Made by a program: the position numbers and the translations under genes. This document shows positions 42,678-49,645 of a DNA stretch of 50,435 bases, in pieces; within the stretch, counting starts at the first letter, position 1, and each line of letters begins with the position of its first letter. Source of the DNA: Chloroflexota bacterium. Lineage in GTDB: Bacteria > Chloroflexota > Dehalococcoidia > UBA2979. The notes below the pieces were generated by a model. That model did no database searches. It worked only from the letters and a program-made list of their open reading frames with translations, and was not told the DNA's origin. The stretch is taken from contig CANJBO010000012.1 in the NCBI GenBank assembly GCA_947472995.1, positions 1 to 50,435 on the forward strand, read 5' to 3'.

Positions 42678-43220
42678 ATGATGCGACGCATCCGATCCCT
42701 CCTGTTCATCGCCATCGCCGCCGCGATCGGCGCGATCGCGGGACGCGTGGCCGCCGAGGTGCGCCGCCAGCAGGAGAGCGGCGAGCCGGTCGAGATCAAG
42801 CTCGAGCACATCCTGCCGCGTGCGCAGGACCTCGTGCCCGGGCTCGTCGCCGCGGCCCGCGTGCGTGACACGCCGTGGTCGTGGCTGCACATCCCGTCGT
42901 GGATGGCGGCCTTCGGCACGAACTTCGCAGTCGGCGCCGTGGGCGGCGATCTCTCAACGCTGCGCGAGATGGCGGAGCGCGCCGCGTTCAGCTTCGCCGG
43001 CATCGAGCTCCCCGACGACGACGAGGATGACGACGAGCCGCTGGACGTGCCGAGCGCGTTCACCCCGCACGAGGTCGTGCGTGACGTGCCGCCGACGCCC
43101 CCGTACGCGGCGCCGCCGTCCGACATGCCGTACAACGGCGGCGGATCGGTGACGTGGACCTCGCCCGCCCCGGTCGAGCGACGCGACGCGCCCGCGGGCT
43201 TCACCGCCTTCGGCGAATAG
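42678..43220 (+). CDS. Membrane-anchored protein of unknown function
   Basis: The 180-residue product begins MMRRIRSLLFIAIAAAIGA, one N-terminal membrane anchor or uncleaved signal, followed by a mainly helical part (VEIKLEHILPRAQDLVPGLVAA). Then come an acidic run (DDDEDDDEP, about 113-121) and a Pro-rich, low-complexity tail ending in FTAFGE. No known domain was recognised. GGAGG precedes the ATG. It may be outward-facing or cytoplasmic; topology cannot be decided. Confidence 0.55.
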   Translation: MMRRIRSLLFIAIAAAIGAIAGRVAAEVRRQQESGEPVEIKLEHILPRAQDLVPGLVAAARVRDTPWSWLHIPSWMAAFGTNFAVGAVGGDLSTLREMAERAAFSFAGIELPDDDEDDDEPLDVPSAFTPHEVVRDVPPTPPYAAPPSDMPYNGGGSVTWTSPAPVERRDAPAGFTAFGE

Positions 43221-43308
43221 CGCGAATCGTCCGCAACCAGCGCCATTCCGCATCTCGGACGGCCTCAACGCTGATGTATGATCGAGACGTGCCAGGGGAG
43301 GTCTGCTC

Positions 43309-43887
43309 GTGACCGTCGTGATGGCGTTCGCGATCGCGTATTTGCTGGGCTCCATACCCACCTCGTACATCGTGGTCTACCTGTTCACCGGCCGGGACGT
43401 GCGCTCGATCGGCAACGGCAACCCCGGCGCGATGAACGTGTGGGACAACGTGGGCCTCGCCCCCGCACTCCTCGTCGCGATCGGTGACATCGGCAAGGGG
43501 ATGGCGGCTGTCTCCGCCGCGTACCTGCTCGGGCTCGGCGACACACAGGCCGTGCTGGCCGCGCTGATCGCCGTCGCGGGGCATGACTACTCGATCTTCC
43601 TGTGGTTCCACGGCGGCAACGGGACGGCGGCCGCGATCGGCGGGCTGTTCGCCCTGGTGCCGAGCGCGACCGCGCTGGCCTGTGCGCTCGCCGTCGCGCT
43701 GTTCCTCGTCACGCGCTCGAAGCGGTTCAGCGGCGCGATCGCGCTCGCGTGCGTGCCGGTCTTCGCCTTCGTCGCCGGCTACGCCGACATGAAGCTGATC
43801 GGCGTGCTGCTGCTGCTCACCATGACCGCCGTCAAGATCGTCCGCTTCGAGGGCTTCACGCCCGAGCGTTCCCGCCCGCCGCGATGA
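43309..43887 (+). CDS. PlsY-like glycerol-3-phosphate acyltransferase
   Basis: The 192-residue product has about five membrane segments and the PlsY motifs: LLGSIPTSYIVVYLFTG at the start, GNGNPGAMNVWDNVG, GDIGKGMAAV and GHDYSIFLWFHGGNGTAAAIG. In most PlsY the last motif is GGKGxAT; here Lys is replaced by Asn, and the final motif (normally HxxNIxRL) is divergent (VKIVRFEGF). It would transfer an acyl group from acyl-phosphate to glycerol-3-phosphate; reduced or altered activity is possible. The start is GTG 43309 with GGGGAGG upstream. It is coupled by an ATGA overlap to the SirB1-like gene. Confidence 0.75.
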   Translation: MTVVMAFAIAYLLGSIPTSYIVVYLFTGRDVRSIGNGNPGAMNVWDNVGLAPALLVAIGDIGKGMAAVSAAYLLGLGDTQAVLAALIAVAGHDYSIFLWFHGGNGTAAAIGGLFALVPSATALACALAVALFLVTRSKRFSGAIALACVPVFAFVAGYADMKLIGVLLLLTMTAVKIVRFEGFTPERSRPPR

Positions 43888-44795
43888 CCCCGTTCGAGGA
43901 TCTCCTGCAGCGCTTCCGCGACACCGTCGCCGGCCCGCCCGACGAGGTGCCGATGGCGCGCGCCGCGCTGCTGGTCGCGCAGGCGGAGTACCCGCACATC
44001 GACATCGACGCCTACGAGCGCCGCCTGCAGGACATGGCCGAGACGCTGACGCAGCAGATCGCGCGCCACCCCGCACGCCCGCGCGCGAAGGCGATGATGC
44101 AGACCGTGAACCAGCTGCTCTTCCGCGAGCTGGGCTTCCGCGGCAACGTGGACCACTACGAGGACCCGCGCAACCTCTACCTCAGCGACGTGCTGTCCGA
44201 GCGCCGCGGCGTCCCCGTCACGCTGGGCATCGTCTACGCCGAGGTGTGCCAGCGCGCGGGCCTGGACGTGCAGCCCGTCGGGCTGCCGGGCCACGTGATC
44301 TGCCGCTACACCCCCGCCGACGCGGACGACGAGGCGGACGAGCTGCTGCTGGACGTCTTCAACGGCGGCCGCATCCTGACGCGCTCGAACTGCCAGGAGC
44401 TGGTGCGCGGCGCCTTCGGGGCGCGGGTGCCGTTCAAGGACTACTACCTGGAGAACCTGCTCCCGCGGCAGGTGATCCAGCGCCTCCTCCACAACCTGAA
44501 GGCCGGCGCACTGCAACAGGGCGACGAGGACCGCGCCGCGCGCGCGATCGACTTCCTGCTCGCGCTCTACCCGTGGGACCTGGACGAGATCCGCGACCGG
44601 GGCATGCTCCGCGAGCGCCTCGGCGAGCTGCGGTCGGCGCTCACCGACCTCGAGCAATACGTCCGCTACCGGCCGGGCGCGCGCGACATCCAGACCGTCG
44701 CGGAGGCCGTGCGCTCCCTGCGCCGCCACGCCGTCGACGAGCCGATCGAGGACCACGCCCCCTCCGAGGACGACGAGGACGACAGCCCCGCATAG
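43884..44795 (+). CDS. SirB1-like protein (transglutaminase-like plus TPR region)
   Basis: The 303-residue product has the SirB1 core (VNQLLFRELGFRGNVDHYEDPRNLYL, LSERRGVPVTLGIVYAEVC, GLPGHVICRY and DVFNGGRI) and a helical TPR-like C-terminal part (LLHNLKAGALQQGDEDRAARAIDFLLAL). It ends in an acidic tail. The transglutaminase-like fold lacks an obvious catalytic Cys-His-Asp set, so enzymatic activity is uncertain. Proteins of this group are cytoplasmic and poorly understood. The ATG overlaps the PlsY-like stop (ATGA), so the two genes are one operon. Confidence 0.8.
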   Translation: MTPFEDLLQRFRDTVAGPPDEVPMARAALLVAQAEYPHIDIDAYERRLQDMAETLTQQIARHPARPRAKAMMQTVNQLLFRELGFRGNVDHYEDPRNLYLSDVLSERRGVPVTLGIVYAEVCQRAGLDVQPVGLPGHVICRYTPADADDEADELLLDVFNGGRILTRSNCQELVRGAFGARVPFKDYYLENLLPRQVIQRLLHNLKAGALQQGDEDRAARAIDFLLALYPWDLDEIRDRGMLRERLGELRSALTDLEQYVRYRPGARDIQTVAEAVRSLRRHAVDEPIEDHAPSEDDEDDSPA

Positions 44796-44907
44796 CCTCC
44801 CTCGACGGTTCCCGGCGTGGCATCCACCGGGGATCAGGGGTACGCTCAGAAGTACGGACTGCCACCCCCGCCCACCGGCAATCGCCCCACACAAGGATGA
44901 TCAGGGC

Positions 44908-45429
44908 ATGGTCGAACGCGCACACCGGCCCCGGATCGAGCAGGCACACGCCGCCATCGTCGCGCCGGCGCAGTTCGTCGCGTACGCCGAGACGCTCGAG
45001 TACGAGACCTCGCACGCCCTCGAGTTCATCGACATCACGGCGGACATCCAGAACGTCGTGATGCGCTCGGGCGTGGAGTTCGGGCAGCTCTCGATCATGT
45101 CGAACCACACCACGGCGGCGATCGTCCTGAACGAGCACGAGCCGCTGCTGCTGAACGACATGGCGCGCGTGCTCTCCCGCATCGCCCCGGCCGGCGACTA
45201 CTACGAGCACAACGACTTCTCGATCCGCACGGTGAACATGACCGACCGCGAGTGCGCCAACGGCCACGCGCACTGCCAGCACCTGTTCCTGGGGTCGAGC
45301 GAGACCGTCCCGATCCACGAGGGCGCCGCGCACATCGGCCAGTGGCAGAGCCTCTTCCTCGTCGAGCTGGACCACGCGCGCCCGCGCACCGTCTTCGTCC
45401 AGGCGATGGGGACCAGCGTCGCGCGCTAG
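44908..45429 (+). CDS. YjbQ/UPF0047 family protein (thiamine-phosphate synthase-like)
   Basis: The 173-residue product has the conserved features HTTAAIVLNEHEPLLL, ANGHAHCQHLFLGSSETVPI and LGSSE followed by GQWQSLFLVELDHARPR. This small beta-rich family forms trimers and binds metal through His residues; one member was linked to weak thiamine-phosphate synthase activity, but the usual role is unknown. The ATG at 44908 has only a weak ribosome site. It is 112 bases downstream of the SirB1-like gene and followed closely by the GDPD-like gene. Confidence 0.85.
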   Translation: MVERAHRPRIEQAHAAIVAPAQFVAYAETLEYETSHALEFIDITADIQNVVMRSGVEFGQLSIMSNHTTAAIVLNEHEPLLLNDMARVLSRIAPAGDYYEHNDFSIRTVNMTDRECANGHAHCQHLFLGSSETVPIHEGAAHIGQWQSLFLVELDHARPRTVFVQAMGTSVAR

Positions 45430-45460
45430 TCGCGCCACGCCCCCGCGCACGCGCCACCAC

Positions 45461-46120
45461 ATGCCCGTCTTCCGCATCCTGCACGGCGCCGGCAACGCGG
45501 GCACGCAGCGCCTCGCATCACTCGGCGCGCTCGCCCACCACGCCGCCGTCGACGCCGTCGAGGCGGACGTGTGGGTGCACGGCGACGCCATCCTCGCGCA
45601 CCACGAGCGACCGCTCGGGCCGCTGCCGCTGCTCCTCGGCTGGAACGGGTTCCGCCGCCGCAGCGACGCGCTGAGCCTGCACGAGATCCTCGAAGCGACG
45701 GACGGCGCCGCGGCGGTGATCGTCGATCTGCGCTCGTGGCTGTGGGACCCCGTGCCGGAGCTCGCCGGCGCGCTGGCGGAGGAGGCGACGCGCGCGCGCA
45801 TCCGCGTGACGTGCGAGGACTGGCGCATCGCGGACCGCCTGCGCGCGTGGCTGCCGGACATCCACGTCGGCTACTCGATCCGCTCGGAGGCGCAGTTCCG
45901 CGCGTACCTCACCGGCGTCGATGCCGCGCACCTGCTGGCGACGCCGGTCGCCGTGCGCCACACGCTGCTGCACTCCGCGGACGAGGTCGCCCTGCTCCGC
46001 CGCCGCGCCGGCCGCGTCGGCGCGTGGACGGTGGACGACGTGGACCGCGCGCTGGAACTGGTAGCGTGGGGCGTCGACGAGATCACCAGCAACCACATCA
46101 GCGTGCTGAACGCGCTCTAA
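45461..46120 (+). CDS. Glycerophosphodiester phosphodiesterase-like protein with altered active site
   Basis: The 219-residue product has a GDPD TIM-barrel pattern: FRILHGAGNAG at strand 1, VEADVWVHGD, AILAHHE, and near the end VGAWTVDDVDRAL and GVDEITSN. The usual HR pair is HG here (His8-Gly9), and HD is His-Glu (48-49), while the E-x-D pair (34 and 36) is kept. It may hydrolyse glycerophosphodiesters with changed kinetics, or act on another substrate. No signal peptide is seen, so it is probably cytoplasmic. It lies 31 bases after YjbQ, likely co-transcribed. Confidence 0.7.
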   Translation: MPVFRILHGAGNAGTQRLASLGALAHHAAVDAVEADVWVHGDAILAHHERPLGPLPLLLGWNGFRRRSDALSLHEILEATDGAAAVIVDLRSWLWDPVPELAGALAEEATRARIRVTCEDWRIADRLRAWLPDIHVGYSIRSEAQFRAYLTGVDAAHLLATPVAVRHTLLHSADEVALLRRRAGRVGAWTVDDVDRALELVAWGVDEITSNHISVLNAL

Positions 46121-46145
46121 CGGCGGCCCATCCGAGGAGACCCAC

Positions 46146-46574
46146 GTGACGATGCCGTCCGACATGCGCGCCTACAACTGGCAGGTGATCGAGGAGTTCC
46201 GCGCGAACGCGGGCGTCCTCGGCGGGCCGTTCGCGGGCGGGAGCATGCTGCTGCTGACGACGACGGGGCGCACGACCGGCACGCCGCACACCGCGCCGAT
46301 GATGTTCAAGGATCACGACCCGCGGCTGCTCGTGATCGCCTCGAACAACGGCGCGACCGCGCACCCGAGTTGGTACCGCAACCTCCTCGCGCACCCGGAG
46401 GTCACGGTGGAGCGCGGCGCCGAGCGCTTCGAGGCGACCGCCCGCACCGCCGAGGCCGCGGAGCGCGAGGCGCTGTGGGCCAACCTCATCGCCAGCCACC
46501 CATTCTTCGTCGAGCACCAGCAGCGGGCGGGTACGCGCCAGATCCCGCTGGTCGTGCTCGAACGCCGCGCGTAG
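46146..46574 (+). CDS. Nitroreductase/DDN-type F420-dependent oxidoreductase
   Basis: The 142-residue product fits the deazaflavin-dependent nitroreductase (DDN) family: LLLTTTGRTTGTPHTAPMMF, LLVIASNNGATAHPSWYRNL and HPEVTVERGAERFEATAR. These use reduced F420 to reduce nitro or quinone substrates. Start at GTG 46146: GAGGAG upstream, preferred over the nearby ATGs. The MidA gene begins 5 bases after its stop, so it belongs to the same transcript. It is the third F420-type protein in the window. Confidence 0.85.
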   Translation: MTMPSDMRAYNWQVIEEFRANAGVLGGPFAGGSMLLLTTTGRTTGTPHTAPMMFKDHDPRLLVIASNNGATAHPSWYRNLLAHPEVTVERGAERFEATARTAEAAEREALWANLIASHPFFVEHQQRAGTRQIPLVVLERRA

Positions 46575-46579
46575 CGCGC

Positions 46580-47878
46580 ATGACCGCGCTGCCTCCCGAC
46601 GACTTCGCGCTCGCCGCGCGCAGCACTCCCCTCGCGCGCTTCGTCCTCGACGCAATCGACGCGACCGAGGCGCGCCGGATCACGTTCGCGGAGTTCATGG
46701 CGCTCGCGCTCGGCCACCCCGAGCACGGCTACTACAGCCGCGCCGACCTCGCGTGGGGCGCGCGCGGCGACTACGAGACGAGCCCGGAGGTGCACCCGAT
46801 CTTCGGGTACCTGTGGGCGCGACAGGTGCTGGAGTGCTGGGAGCGCCTCGGCTCCCCCGCGCGCTTCGACCTCGTCGAGGTCGGCGCGGGCTCGGGCGCG
46901 TTCTCCGTCGCAATGCTCACGTGGCTGCGCGCGCGCGCGCCGGAGTGCTTCGCCGCCGTGCGCCCGGTGTTGCTCGACGGCCACCCGCACCGCCTCGCTG
47001 CCCAGCGCGCGACGCTCGAGGCGGCCGGCTTCACCGCCGAGCACGCGCTGCTCGACGACTCGCTCGCACGTCCCGAGCGCGTGACCGGCGTCGTGATCAG
47101 CAACGAGTTCTTCGACGCGCTCCCGGTGCACCTCGTCACCCGTCGAGGCGACGACCTGCGCGAGTGGTACGTGGCGCGGGCTGTTCTCGGAAGCCCGCCC
47201 GGTTCCGCCCCCTCCCCCCTCGCGGGGGAGGGCCGGGCTGGGGGGCCGCCCGACCTCGACGCCCTCACCCTCGTCGAGGACACCCCGAGCACGCCGGCGC
47301 TCGCCGAGCACTTCGCGCGCCTCGGCATGCTGCCCGGCGATGGCGCGCGCGCCGAGGTGGGACTCGCCTCGATCGAGGCGATGCACCGCATCGCGGCGAA
47401 GATCGAGCGCGGGTACGTGCTGACGATCGACTACGGGTACGAGGCGCGCGACCTGTACGCCTCGTGGCGGCGCGAGGGCACGCTGATGGCGTTCCGCGCG
47501 CACTCCCCCGTGCCCGACCCGCTGTCCGAGCCCGGCCGCACCGACCTGACGTACCACGTCGACCTGACATCGCTCGCCGCCGCCGCGCTCGACGCCGGCA
47601 GTGACTCGGATGGGGGCTGGCACGCTGCCCCGCCCACCTCGCAGGCCGAGGCGCTCACCGTCCTCGGCCTCCCCGACGCGCTGCGCGCCGCCGAGTCCCG
47701 CGCCGCCGAGGACGCCCTGCGCTTCCTCGGCGACCGTCGCGCCGCCGACACCCTCACCGACCCGACCGGCCTCGGCCGCATCCGCGTCCTCGCCCTCGCG
47801 CGGGGCGTCGACCTCGACGGCCTCGCGTGCCTGCGCACGGTGGGCGAGGCGTACGGGGAGCGCGCTCCGCGCGCGTGA
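46580..47878 (+). CDS. SAM-dependent methyltransferase, MidA/NDUFAF7 family
   Basis: The 432-residue product matches MidA-type proteins: ITFAEFMALALGHPEHGYYSR, DYETSPEVHPIFGYLWARQ, LVEVGAGSGAFSVAML (SAM motif), ISNEFFDALPVHLV and TIDYGYEARDLY, then PGRTDLTYHVDLTSLA. In eukaryotes NDUFAF7 methylates an Arg of a complex I subunit during assembly; here nuoI and a nuoG-like gene lie close downstream, which supports that role. About residues 207-222 (SPLAGEGRAGG) look like a translated hairpin repeat inserted in frame. A second low-complexity run is SDSDGGWHAAPP. It follows the DDN-type gene directly. Confidence 0.9.
   Translation: MTALPPDDFALAARSTPLARFVLDAIDATEARRITFAEFMALALGHPEHGYYSRADLAWGARGDYETSPEVHPIFGYLWARQVLECWERLGSPARFDLVEVGAGSGAFSVAMLTWLRARAPECFAAVRPVLLDGHPHRLAAQRATLEAAGFTAEHALLDDSLARPERVTGVVISNEFFDALPVHLVTRRGDDLREWYVARAVLGSPPGSAPSPLAGEGRAGGPPDLDALTLVEDTPSTPALAEHFARLGMLPGDGARAEVGLASIEAMHRIAAKIERGYVLTIDYGYEARDLYASWRREGTLMAFRAHSPVPDPLSEPGRTDLTYHVDLTSLAAAALDAGSDSDGGWHAAPPTSQAEALTVLGLPDALRAAESRAAEDALRFLGDRRAADTLTDPTGLGRIRVLALARGVDLDGLACLRTVGEAYGERAPRA
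47201..47245. repeat. Hairpin repeat-like insertion in the MidA coding region
   Basis: On the minus strand this reads GGGCGGCCCCCCAGCCC followed by a CCCTCCCCC/GGGGGAGGG hairpin, matching the order and partly the bases of the intergenic repeat copies A and B. It keeps the reading frame and encodes SPLAGEGRAGG. Confidence 0.5.
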
Positions 47879-47901
47879 GACAGCGGTGCGACAATGGGCG
47901 C

Positions 47902-48306
47902 ATGGCCGAGACGCTCTCCTCCGAGCAGTACAGCGCGATCGTCATCGATCACTTCACGAACCCGAGGAACGCCGGGGCGATGGCGGACGCCGACGCCGAG
48001 GCGTTCGTGACGAACCCCGTGTGCGGCGACTCGATGCGGATCTTCCTGCGCTTCGACGAGGACGGCGGCCACATCGCGGCTGCCTCGTTCCTGTCGTCGG
48101 GGTGCCCGGCGTCGATCGCGACCTCCTCGATGGCGACGGAGATGCTGACGGGCCGCACGCCCGAGGAGGCCGAGGCGCTGACACGCGACGACTACGCGGA
48201 GGCGGTCGGCGGGCTGCCGAAGTCGAAGGTGCACTGCTCCGTGCTCGCCGCCGCCGCCGTGCGCAACGCGATCACCTCGTGGCGCGCCGCCCGCGCAAAC
48301 GCCTAG
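47902..48306 (+). CDS. IscU/NifU-type iron-sulfur cluster scaffold protein
   Basis: The 134-residue product has the three scaffold Cys in their usual contexts: NPVCGDS, SSGCPASIA and KVHCSVLA. It starts with YSAIVIDHFTNPRN, typical of the family. It assembles Fe-S clusters and passes them to apo-proteins. The KxHC context is more like IscU/NifU than the SufU type, which usually has an extra insertion. It lies 23 bases after MidA and 16 before the MobA-like gene. The nearby Fe-S-rich genes (nuoI, nuoG-like, ferredoxin) are plausible clients. Confidence 0.88.
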   Translation: MAETLSSEQYSAIVIDHFTNPRNAGAMADADAEAFVTNPVCGDSMRIFLRFDEDGGHIAAASFLSSGCPASIATSSMATEMLTGRTPEEAEALTRDDYAEAVGGLPKSKVHCSVLAAAAVRNAITSWRAARANA

Positions 48307-48322
48307 CCCACATGCGCCCTCG

Positions 48323-48949
48323 ATGACCGTCGCCGCGATCCTGCTGGCCGCCGGAGCCTCGAGGCGCATGGGCGCGCCCAAGCCGCTGCTCGCCTGGGGT
48401 GACGGCACGCTCATCGAGTGGGAGGTCCGGCAGCTGATGGCGTCGTCCGTGGACGACATCGTGATCGTGTGCGGCGCGAGGATGGAGGAGGTCCGTCGCG
48501 TCCTCGGCGCGGCGGAGCGGCACGTCGTCTTCAACGCGCGGTGGCCGCAGGGCCGGGCCACCTCGCTCGCCGCGGGCGCGCTGGCGCTGATGCGCCCGGG
48601 GCACGAAGCGCCTGAAGCCATCGTCATCCAGAACGTCGACCAGCCCACGCGCCCCTCGATCATCGACCGGCTCGTCGAGGAGCGCCGCGCGGGCGACCAC
48701 GATGTCGTCCAGCCGAGCTACCTCGACGAGGCGGACGGCAGCACCCACGGCGGCCACCCGGTGGTCCTCGCCGGCCGTCTCCTCACCGAGTTGTCGAGGG
48801 TGACCGACGCGACCTACGGCCTGCGCGCCGTCGTCGAGCGCCACCCCCCCGTCCGCATCCCCTTCGAACGCGACCCCGCGGTGTGGATCGACCTCGACAC
48901 CCCGGACCTCGTCCCCGAGGCACGCCGGGTGTTCGGGATCCGGGAGTAA
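48323..48949 (+). CDS. MobA-like nucleotidyltransferase
   Basis: The 208-residue product has AAILLAAGASRRMGAPKPLL (NTP binding), VIQNVDQPTRPSIIDRLVEE with the metal Asp, and THGGHPVVLAGRLL. It fits the MobA/MocA-type group that attaches a nucleotide to the molybdenum cofactor (or related purine-hydroxylase cofactor). A molybdenum role would match an adjacent formate or NADH dehydrogenase, but the start of NuoG seen here does not reveal a Mo domain. The ATG at 48323 is preceded by a weak ribosome site. It probably shares a transcript with the scaffold gene. Confidence 0.85.
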   Translation: MTVAAILLAAGASRRMGAPKPLLAWGDGTLIEWEVRQLMASSVDDIVIVCGARMEEVRRVLGAAERHVVFNARWPQGRATSLAAGALALMRPGHEAPEAIVIQNVDQPTRPSIIDRLVEERRAGDHDVVQPSYLDEADGSTHGGHPVVLAGRLLTELSRVTDATYGLRAVVERHPPVRIPFERDPAVWIDLDTPDLVPEARRVFGIRE

Positions 48950-49016
48950 CGCCGGGCCATTCCATGCGTGGTGGGCCAGCGCGGCTAGCGGTCGAGAACA
49001 CCGATACCGCGAGGGG

Positions 49017-49042
49017 CCAACCTCGGCTATTCTCCGAGTTGG
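49017..49042. terminator. Hairpin upstream of nuoI
   Basis: CCAACCTCGG (49017-49026) pairs with CCGAGTTGG (49034-49042), leaving one bulged base and a 7-base loop. It lies 68 bases after the MobA-like stop and about 39 before nuoI. It may end the first transcript or sit in the nuoI leader. Confidence 0.45.
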
Positions 49043-49080
49043 GCGATCCGCCCACCTCGGCAGGCGGGAATCGAGGCGTC

Positions 49081-49641
49081 GTGGCCTACGGCATGGGCAT
49101 CGCGCGCGGCATGCTGACCACGCTGCGCCATGTCTTCCGACCCGCCATCACCGTGAACTACCCCGAGCAGCAGCGCGAGGTGCCCGTGCGCGCCCGCACG
49201 AACCTGCTCTGGTTCGAGGAGCGCTGCACCGGCTGCTCCACCTGCGCGCAGGCCTGCCCCGACGGCTGCATCCTCGTCCAGACGTCGCCTCGCGAGGACG
49301 GCACGCTCCAGATCGACCGCTACGAGATCGACTTCCGCATCTGCATGTACTGCGGGCTGTGCACCGAGGCGTGCCCCTACCAGGCGATCCAGGCCGGCGG
49401 GCGCTACGACGACGCCGTCTACGTCTTCGAGTCCATGTACCGCGACCGCGCCACGCTGACGACCGAGGCGCAGAAGTACCTCGCCGGCACGAACGGGCGC
49501 TACCCGAACGGGCAGACGCAGGACCTCATCCCCCTGACGACCACGATGCCGACCGCGCGCTCGCGCGTCCCCGTGGCGGGCGCCGCCGGTCCGTTCGGGC
49601 CGCAGCGTCTCCCCGGCAAGCTCGATCACGAAGAGAGATAG
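49081..49641 (+). CDS. nuoI: NADH-quinone oxidoreductase subunit I-type ferredoxin protein
   Basis: The 186-residue product has the NuoI amphipathic lead (ARGMLTTLRHVFRPAITVNYP) and two 4Fe-4S motifs: CTGCSTCAQACPDGC and CMYCGLCTEACPYQA, followed by VYVFESMYRDRATLT. It carries electrons between the peripheral arm and quinone site in complex I-like enzymes. The start is GTG 49081, with GAGGC upstream. The next gene begins 4 bases after its stop, so both belong to one operon. The tail of about 40 residues after YLAGTNGRYPNG is variable and unrecognised. Confidence 0.9.
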   Translation: MAYGMGIARGMLTTLRHVFRPAITVNYPEQQREVPVRARTNLLWFEERCTGCSTCAQACPDGCILVQTSPREDGTLQIDRYEIDFRICMYCGLCTEACPYQAIQAGGRYDDAVYVFESMYRDRATLTTEAQKYLAGTNGRYPNGQTQDLIPLTTTMPTARSRVPVAGAAGPFGPQRLPGKLDHEER

Positions 49642-49645
49642 CGCA

